54,378 nucleotides of DNA from Bacteroidales bacterium (GTDB lineage: Bacteria > Bacteroidota > Bacteroidia > Bacteroidales > GWA2-32-17). The stretch spans positions 1 to 54,378 of the forward strand of contig JAOADU010000084.1 in NCBI GenBank assembly GCA_026417155.1, in the 5' to 3' direction. The notes under the pieces are model-generated. The model did no database searches, was not told where the DNA came from, and worked only from the letters and a program-made list of their open reading frames with translations. Positions 25,216 to 33,700 of the stretch are shown piece by piece. The stretch's first letter is position 1; the number at the start of each line of letters is the position of its first letter. The translations under genes were made by a program, and so were the position numbers.

Positions 25216-25374
25216 ATGAAATATAAATGTAAAATTTGTGGATACGTTTACGATCCTGACATTGGCGATCCAAGTCAGATGATTTTACCGCAAACAATTT
25301 TCGAAGAACTACCGTCAGGCTGGGTTTGTCCTATTTGCGATGCTCCCAAAGAAGATTTTTTTCCAATAAATTAA
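25216..25374 (+). CDS. Rubredoxin
   Basis: A 52-residue one-electron carrier. The iron site is fully visible: C5 and C8 ([12 protein letters not shown]) and C38 and C41 ([14 protein letters not shown]), with the conserved GDP turn, the aromatic core and LPSGW. Length is standard. It acts in the cytosol, often as a donor in peroxide or superoxide detoxification or other redox reactions of anaerobes. It stands between two ECF sigma factor genes with no obvious redox partner adjacent, so its electron partners cannot be named from the window. Confidence 0.95.
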   Translation: MKYKCKICGYVYDPDIGDPSQMILPQTIFEELPSGWVCPICDAPKEDFFPIN

Positions 25375-25423
25375 TTATTGATTAGCAACCATCAAATTAT
25401 TTTTTCGTCTTTAAGTTAGACTC

Positions 25424-26017
25424 ATGAAAATAAACTGGCAAGATACAGAGAGTGTTAAGCGTTTGGTAGAAGGGTGCATTAAGGGCGATAAAATGAGTCA
25501 ACAGTTGTTGTACAAAACGTTCTATGGCAAAATGTTAGTAGTATGCATGCGATATACACAAAATAAAGAGGAAGCGCTTGACATTTTGCAAGACGGATTT
25601 GTAAAAGTTTTTCAGAAACTGAGAAACTTTGAACACAAAGGTTCTTTGGAAGGTTGGATTCGAAGAATAATGGTTAATACCGCCATTGACAGCATACGTC
25701 GAAAAAAAGATGTATTTGCAAAAACCAACGAAGAACTTGAACTGGATCAGTTTGTGGACGATACCTTTGACGACGAAGAATTAGAAAAGATGACGTTGCT
25801 GAAAGCCGAAATATTAATTGAACTCATCCAGCAATTAACGCCTGCTTATCGCACTGTTTTTAACATGTATGTTATAGAAAACATGACTCACGCCGAAATC
25901 GCACAACGACTAAATATAAATATTGGAACTTCGAAATCGAACCTTGCCAAAGCAAAAATGAAACTTAAAGAATTGTTTACTCAATATATTAAAACATACT
26001 ATCATGAAACGTTTTGA
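25424..26017 (+). CDS. ECF-type RNA polymerase sigma factor (second)
   Basis: A 197-residue sigma-70 family protein. Region 2 (about 10-95) holds LVEGCIKGDKMSQQLLYKTFYGKM, EALDILQDGFVKVFQKL and GSLEGWIRRIMVNTAIDSIRRKK; region 4 (about 135-190) holds LIQQLTPAYRTVFNMYVIENMTHAEIAQRLNINIGTSKSNLAKAK. This subtype is widespread in Bacteroidota. Its last 14 bases overlap the start of the membrane-anchored PKD/CHU_C protein, so the two are almost certainly translated as a pair, the usual layout for a sigma factor and its membrane partner. The genes downstream, including the giant adhesin, are candidate targets. Confidence 0.93.
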   Translation: MKINWQDTESVKRLVEGCIKGDKMSQQLLYKTFYGKMLVVCMRYTQNKEEALDILQDGFVKVFQKLRNFEHKGSLEGWIRRIMVNTAIDSIRRKKDVFAKTNEELELDQFVDDTFDDEELEKMTLLKAEILIELIQQLTPAYRTVFNMYVIENMTHAEIAQRLNINIGTSKSNLAKAKMKLKELFTQYIKTYYHETF

Positions 26018-27182
26018 AGAAATCATACAAGATAAACTCAACACTTTCGAATATCCTTACGAAGAAAATTCGTGGATTCAATTTAAACGAAAACAAACAC
26101 TTCGAAAGTGGACTCGCTTTACTGTAATTTCAGCTAGTATTATAATGGTTACTTCTGTTATTTTCTATATGCTAACAAATGAAAATAAAATAGACAAAAA
26201 TTCAACCAATACTACTCAAAATACAATACAAACAAACGTTAATAATAATGAAATAATTAATTATGCCCAACCACAAAACACAGAAAAATCGACGGAACGT
26301 AAACATCAAACACCTACTATCCATGATAATGTTACAAGTACTGTCGCCCTTCAGAATAACATACAAAATCAAAACTCTGCAAATAATACATTCGATATCA
26401 ATGATACCAAAAATTATTCAACAGAAATTAAATACTCTATTGGGCAAACTACTCAACAAGGATGTGTTCCATTAACGGTAGAATTCTTTGTTTTGAATCT
26501 GCCCAAACAGGCTACTTGCCTATGGAACTTTGGCGATGGTACCGTATCAGCAGAAATAAATCCAATCCATATTTTTACAAAACCTGGTAAATATAACATT
26601 TCGGTAAAAATAAATCTTGATGACCAAACATCAATACTAGTAGAAGACGCTAAAGTACAAGCATATGCTCAACCTATTGCTCGCATTTATGCTAAACAAG
26701 AAGGAAATACTATCGTATTCGAAAATCAATCAAAACAATTTAGCACAATATCATGGATTTTTGGCGATTCCATTCTCTCTGAGGAAACATGGAAATATCA
26801 ACCCAATCGTAGTGGCAAGTACAATGTAAAACTAATTGCCGAAAACCAATACGGGTGTAAAGACACTGCCAATAAAATTATAGATTTTACATATTTATTG
26901 CCCGTTCAATTTGCCGATGCCTTTACACCCGATGGTGACGGTGTAAATGATGTTTTCGGACCACAAGTAATGGATTTCTCATACTATCAATTCACCTTAC
27001 AAATCTACAACAAAACAGGCAAAATGATATATGAAACCAAAGGTAGTCCTGTTTGGTGGGATGGTTCTGATATTCATACGCGTCAAAATTGCCCAACCGA
27101 TGTATATTTTTATAAAGTTATAGCTGTTGATAAATTGGGCAATAAACAAGAATTTTCAGGTAAAATTCAGTTGATTCGTTAA
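26004..27182 (+). CDS. Inner-membrane PKD protein with T9SS type-B (CHU_C) tail, putative sigma partner
   Basis: A 392-residue protein with an unusual layout. Residues 1-37 are a charged, probably cytoplasmic segment (RFEEIIQDKLNTFEYPYEEN, then WIQFKRKQTLRKW); 39-57 are a single TM helix; 60-140 an Asn/Thr/Gln-rich periplasmic linker; about 142-215 a PKD domain (CLWNFGDGT); about 222-285 a second PKD-like domain (SWIFGDS); about 303-392 a gliding-associated C-terminal domain (FADAFTPDGDGVNDVF to the closing GKIQLIR). The N-terminus has no cleavage site, which is at odds with a tail normally found on exported T9SS cargo. Overlap with the sigma gene suggests an anti-sigma or sensor role. That role is inferred. 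Confidence 0.82.
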   Translation: MKRFEEIIQDKLNTFEYPYEENSWIQFKRKQTLRKWTRFTVISASIIMVTSVIFYMLTNENKIDKNSTNTTQNTIQTNVNNNEIINYAQPQNTEKSTERKHQTPTIHDNVTSTVALQNNIQNQNSANNTFDINDTKNYSTEIKYSIGQTTQQGCVPLTVEFFVLNLPKQATCLWNFGDGTVSAEINPIHIFTKPGKYNISVKINLDDQTSILVEDAKVQAYAQPIARIYAKQEGNTIVFENQSKQFSTISWIFGDSILSEETWKYQPNRSGKYNVKLIAENQYGCKDTANKIIDFTYLLPVQFADAFTPDGDGVNDVFGPQVMDFSYYQFTLQIYNKTGKMIYETKGSPVWWDGSDIHTRQNCPTDVYFYKVIAVDKLGNKQEFSGKIQLIR

Positions 27183-27201
27183 AAAAAATATAGTAAATTT
27201 G
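27171..27201 (+). promoter_or_regulatory. Promoter upstream of the giant adhesin gene pair
   Basis: TTG at 27171-27173 and an exact -7 box TAAATTTG at 27194-27201, 20 bases apart. The ATG at 27217 is 15 bases beyond the box, so the adhesin pair can be transcribed apart from the sigma operon. The TTG lies within the last codons of the preceding gene. Confidence 0.55.
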
Positions 27202-27216
27202 TAAAAAAACATAAAT

Positions 27217-27753
27217 ATGAAAAATATTTTCATTTTTTTTTCTTCCTTCCTATTATCTTCCTATGTTTTTAGTCAATGGACCACATCTTTTGATAAGTTA
27301 AAAATGTATGAAGTAAAAATTCATGGATTTTTAAATGACGAACAAGCATTATTTCTTTCTAGAATAATCTCTGACGATGAAACCGTTTTAATCGCAAGAT
27401 TTTATGAAGATTTAGAAGGTTATATTTTTTCGGAACAAAACATTTCAGAAGAAATTATTTTAAGTAATCTAACAAGTATAAAAAATATAACATTAATTTC
27501 TTTTCAAGAAGCAAAAGCAAATCCTGATAAATACCTTCAAATATATAATGACTTTAGACCAATAAGATTTAACTTGTCTACAACATTACCTTCGCCAGTT
27601 TATTTTAAAGATAAACAAAAAGAAGAAAAAGCTTATAGTATTTTTAAAAGTCTATGGACACAAAAATATGCTGAGAGTTACAAAAACATGCAAAATCAAA
27701 ACCCTATATATACCGATGAAGAAATAGAAGAATTAAAAAAGAAAAATAAATAA
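27217..27753 (+). CDS. Uncharacterised secreted protein before the giant adhesin
   Basis: A 178-residue protein with a signal peptide (about 1-19, ending VFSQ). The mature N-terminal part (KLKMYEVKIHGFLNDEQALFLSRIISDDETVLIARFYEDLEGYIFSE) alternates strands and helices as a small ferredoxin-like domain would. The C-terminal third is charged and helical, ending in EEIEELKKKNK. There is no T9SS tail, so it probably remains in the periplasm or envelope. It ends three bases before the giant adhesin start and shares its promoter, which points to a job in making or exporting that protein. No family recognised. Confidence 0.7.
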   Translation: MKNIFIFFSSFLLSSYVFSQWTTSFDKLKMYEVKIHGFLNDEQALFLSRIISDDETVLIARFYEDLEGYIFSEQNISEEIILSNLTSIKNITLISFQEAKANPDKYLQIYNDFRPIRFNLSTTLPSPVYFKDKQKEEKAYSIFKSLWTQKYAESYKNMQNQNPIYTDEEIEELKKKNK

Positions 27754-27756
27754 TAT

Positions 27757-30700
27757 ATGAATAAACTATATTACTTAATAATAATTACTTTATTTTCATT
27801 AAAAGCTTTTTCTCAATGTTATAATTGTGGAAATATGTTTCCATCATCCGTGCAAACCATAACATGCGGAACTTCCACTACGGTAACCAGTTGTGCTTAC
27901 GGCTCAGAATATTCAGTCTATAACGTAGTTGCAGGAAATACTTATACATGGCAAACGTGTGGTGATACAGATTTCGATACTCAATTAACATTGTTTCAAG
28001 GAAGTACTTGTGGGGGAGGTACTGTCTTGTCGTACAATGATGATGCCTGTGGATTACAATCAAAAATTACTTGGACTGCAACATTTACAGGAACAGTAAC
28101 ATTATTATTATCAAAATATAATTGCACTTCACAATCTACCTGTATGACTTTACAATGGTCTTGTACATCAGGCGGTAGTGGTGGAGGAGGAACTGCGTGT
28201 CCCGGTGCCCCTTCATGCTCTTCTTCACCTCCAGCAAATGATTTTTGCTCAACACCTACTCCAATTTGCGAATTTGAAGGTTACTGTGGTAACACAAGTT
28301 CATCATATACACCAGGTGAAATTCCCTCTCAATTTTGTGGTTCAGTTGAAAATAATTCATGGATAAGTTTTGTAGCATCTTCTTCTACAGCAACTCTCAA
28401 TGTATATGTATGTAATTGTACAAATTCTTGGGGTATTCAAATGGAAATTTATTCTACTACAAACTGCGCTACATTTACTTCATATTCCAACTGCTGGAAC
28501 CCAGGAGTTATGCAAAATGGAACAGTAACAGCTACAGGCTTAACACCAGGTAATACTTATTTGTTAATGATTGATGGATATGCAGGAGATGTGTGTAATT
28601 ACACTATATCAGCTTCTTCAGATGTTTTTATGGCAAATGCTATTGTGCAACAAACCGGCACAAATACTGCCACTATTTGTGCTGGTCAATCAGTTAATTT
28701 ATTAGCTAGTGGCGGAACATCATATTCATGGACACCCACAACAGGATTAAGTAATCCAAATATAGCTAATCCTATCGCTTCCCCTACAACAACAACCACT
28801 TATACCTGTAATGTTACGGGAGGAAACCCACTTTGTCCTGGAACACAACAAGTTCAGGTAACAATAAACGTTACACCAGGATTAACAATAAATACAAGTA
28901 GCACTAATCCAACTTGTTTTGGAGGTAATAACGGAACAGCTTCTGTTACATCGGTTACAGGAGGCACTGCCCCTTATACTTATAATTGGAGCAATGGAGC
29001 AACAACACAAAATATAACTGGATTATCAGCAGGAACATATACAGTAACTGTTACTTCAGCAAATGGATGTACTAATACAGCAACTATTACAATTAGTAAT
29101 CCTCCCCAAATGACTGTTAGTGCAACAAGTACTCCATCTACATGCGGTAGTCCTAACGGGACAGTTACAGCTACTGTAACTAATGGAACACCCAACTATA
29201 CTTATACAATTACTCCTCCTGGAACCTCACAATCTTCGAGTAGTAATAATTATACCTTTAACAATATATCCAGTGGAACCTACACTGTACTCGTAATTGC
29301 AAGTAATGGTTGTACGGCTACAACAACGGTAAATGTTGCTTCATCTGGAAGTGTTACAGCAGGGTTCACATACAATGGTAATCAATGTGTTACAGGGAAT
29401 AGTTATAATTTCACAAATACAGGAACATCTGGCGGAGGCACCACCTATTCTTGGACATTCCCTGGTGGTTCGCCTTCAAGCTCTACTGCTCAAAATCCGA
29501 CTGGTATTACCTGGAGCACACCAGGAACGTACACGGTTACACAAACGGTTACACAAGGATCGTGTAATGCTACATATTCACAAAATATTACTGTTTATCC
29601 TAATCCAACAGCAAATATTACCCCAACTAATGTTACATGCTTTGGTGCTTGTAATGGTAGTGCCATTGCTTCGGGTAGTGGAGGAAGCGGAACTTACACT
29701 TATAGTTGGAGCACGGGAGCAAATACTCAAAATATCTCGTCTTTGTGCCCAGGTTCTTATACAGTTACCGTTACAGATACTTACGGTTGTAAAGGAACAG
29801 CCACTGTTAATATCACTCAGCCTGCTGCTTTAAATTTAACTACAACACGAACTAATCCAACCTGCAATGGTTTGTGTAATGGAACGGCAAATGTAACCGT
29901 TGCAGGTGGCATCGGACCATTTACATATTTATGGAGTAATGGAGCCACAACGGCAAGTATTTCTGGCTTATGTGCCGGCACATATACTGTTACAGTAACT
30001 GATCAAGCATCGCCCGGCTGTACACAAACAGCAAATGTTAATCTCACAAATCCTGCTCCTATCACATTATCAACATCTAAAGTTGATGCTTCGTGTGGTT
30101 TAAATAATGGCTCTGCAACCGTAACTGTAACAGGCGGTGGTACTCCTAATTACAATTATCAATGGTCAAATGGCACTGTTTCGAATAATAATCCTTCAAA
30201 TACTCATACCGCAACAGGGTTAACCTCAGGTTCATATACAGTTACAGTTACAAGTTCAAATGGTTGCACTCAAACAGCAACCGTAAATGTTGGAAGTACA
30301 GGAGGTCCAACTGCTACTATTACAACAAGTTCAAATCCCCTGTGTAATGGCGTTTGTAGCGGTAGTGCTACGGTAAGTATAGGGGGAACTTTAAATCCTC
30401 CGTACAATTACGTTTGGTCAAATGGTGCTTCAACTACAGGTACAACTTCTACTACTAACACAGTAAATACACTATGTGCGGGAACAAGCTCAGTAACAAT
30501 TACCGATAATATTGGATGTCAAGCTGTAGCAAGTGTTAATTTAACAGCACCACCTGCTTTAAATGTTGCAACAAGTAGTGTTAATGCATATTGCGGTCAA
30601 AATAATGGAAGTGCAACTGCAAATCCTACTGGTGGAACACCAGGATATACATACCAATGGTCGCCTTCGGCAGGTAGCCAAACCACACAAACAGCTACTA

Positions 30701-33700
30701 ATTTAACACCAGGAACCTATAGCGTTACTGTACGTGATGCAAATAATTGCACTCAAACCGCTACCGTCAATGTTGGTAATAATGCAGGTGTTACTGCATC
30801 AATTTCATCTCAGACAAATGTTAGTTGTTTTAGTGGAAATAATGGTACTGCTACTGCAAGTGGTACAGGAGGGAATTTGCCTTACACATATCAATGGCCT
30901 GCAAGTGCTGGAAATCAAACAACAGCAACAGCTACAAATTTGTCGGCAGGAACTTATACTGTAACTGTTCGAGATGCTAATAACTGTACTTCTACCGCAA
31001 CTGTTACCATAACTCAACCTACAGCAGTTTCTGCTACAATAAGCAGTTTTACAAATGCATTATGTAATGGCAGTTGTAATGGTACCGCTTCTGTGTTAGG
31101 AGGAGGTGGTACGGCTCCATATACTTATCAATGGTCGAATACACAAACCACACAAACTGCAACAGGATTATGCAATGGTACTTATTTTGTAACAGTAAGA
31201 GATGCTAATAACTGTACCGCAACAACTAGTGTTACAATAACTCAACCTTCGGTATTATCGGCAACTGCAAGCTCAACTAATGCTTATTGTGGACAAAGTA
31301 ATGGTAGTGCAACCGTTAATCCAACGGGAGGAACCTCTCCTTACACATATTCATGGAGTAGTGGGCAAACAACACAAACTATTACCAATAGACCTCCGGG
31401 ATCTTATACAGTAACAGTTACTGATGCCAATGGTTGTACTGCTGTTGCCAATACTGTTATAGGCAATAATCCTGGTGGAACAGCCAGCATTACTTCATTA
31501 AATTATACTACATGTTATGGCGTATGCAATGGTTCTGCTACAGTTTCTATGGGTGGGGGGACTCCTCCATATACCTATCTTTGGTCGAACGGAGGAAATA
31601 CAGCAACAATATCTGGATTATGTGAAGCTATCTATACTGTTACTGTAACTGATGCTGGCGGCTGTACTGCAACAGCTGTAGCTGATGTTAAGTCGCCCAA
31701 TCCGTTGGTTTTAGCTTTTAATGTAACCGATGTCTTTTGCTTTGGTCAATGTACGGGTCAAATAACTGTTACTCCATCAGGTGGCACACCACCTTATACT
31801 TATACTTGGAGCAATGGAAGCACACAATCGTCATTAAGTAATTTATGTAGCGGAGTCTATTCTGTAACTGTTCGTGATGCCAATAACTGTAGTGCAACTG
31901 GAAATAGAAGTATAAGTAATATCCCTCCTATAACTTTAAGTGCCACGACAACAAGCACAAATTGTAATCAATCTAATGGTTCTATTGATTTGACTGTTAC
32001 AAATGGGGCAGCACCGTTTACTTATAATTGGTCGAATGGAGCAAATACTCAAGACTTGAATAATATTTCGGCTGGAGTTTATAATGTTACCGTTACTGAT
32101 GTAAAGGGATGTACTGCAACAGGAAGCTACACTGTTACAAACATTAGTGGACCATCGGCAAGCATTTCAACATTTACACCAGTATCGTGTAATGGTTTGT
32201 GTAATGGCATAGCTACCGGTGTTGCATCAGGTGGCACAACTCCTTATACGTACGCATGGAGTAATGGTCAAAATTCTCAAACAGCAACCAATTTATGCGC
32301 AGGAACCTACGTATTTAGTGTAACTGACGCTGCCGGGTGCGTCGCAACTGCGAATGTAACCATTACACAACCACCTGTAATGCAGGTAAATAGTATTACT
32401 AGCACTCATCCTAATTGTAATGGACAGTGTAATGGTACCGCGACAGTAGTCGTAGGAGGGGGCACACCACCATATTCATACCAATGGACAGGAGGAACTC
32501 CTTTCGGTGGGCAAAATCCAACAAGTGCCACAACCACAGGTATTTGTAGTGGAATACTAACCGTTACCGTAACAGACTCAAAAGGATGCACCGTTACTGC
32601 AAATACAGCTGTTGTTGAACCACCAATTCTATCTCTTGTACCAAGTTCTACACCAGTATTATGTGCCGGTCAAAATACTGGTACTGCAAGTGTAAGTGTA
32701 AATGGTGGAACACCACCTTATACCTATCAATGGTCGGCAAATACTGGTGGACAAACTTCTGCTGTTGCAACCAATTTAGCTCCTGGAACTTATCAGGTTA
32801 CAGTTACCGATTCGAAAGGCTGTACGGTATCAATACCAGTTACAGTTTCAGGACCTACACCTTTAACATTTAGCAACATTACTTCTACCGATTTACCCTG
32901 TTATCAATCAAATAACGGAACTATTTCAGTAAGTGTTTCAGGAGGAACTCCTCCCTATTCATACAATTGGACAAATTCTACCAATAGCTATTCTTCTACC
33001 AATCAAAATATTGGGAATTTGCCCGCAGAGACCTATTTTCTAACAGTAACCGATGCAAATGGATGTATTATTACTACCAATGTTATCATCAATCAGCCTC
33101 CACCATTATCATTAAATTTAATAAAAACGGATGAAACGTGCTATCAATTTTGCAATGGTTCTATTCAAGCACATGTTTCAGGTGGTCAAATTCCGTACAC
33201 ATATTTATGGAGCAATGCACAAACAACTTCTGCTATTCAAAATCTATGTCCTGGAAGTTATAGTGTTACTGTTACAGATTTTAATGGGTGTACACGTGCT
33301 AGTAATGTTACTATTATTGGACCGCCATTATTGCAAATTGATGTAGTAAATGTTGTACCTGCAACTTGTGGACAATCGAATGGTGAAGCTACTATAAGTT
33401 TTCAGGGTGGCACTACAGGATACACCATACAATGGTCAACAGGTGGAAATTCCGTCCACGAAACAAATATGCCTGCCGGTAATCATACTGTTACTCTTAT
33501 AGATCAAAATGGTTGTATTGCCACTCAAAATATTACCATACAAAATTTAAACGGACCTAGTATCACGTCAGTTGTATCAAGCCCTGTAACTTGCTATGGT
33601 TATTCTAATGGGGTTGCCATTGTTAGTTATAATCCATCCAATCCACCTGCTCCTCCCTACACAACAACATGGAACAATAACATGACTGGTGATACCATTA

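Noticed and set aside
29333-29833. Several frames of 60-166 codons in other frames of the adhesin genes (also near 30734, 45773 and 33131).
   Set aside because: They are by-products of Thr/Asn/Gly-rich coding repeats, with Leu/Gln-rich low-complexity translations and no start signals.
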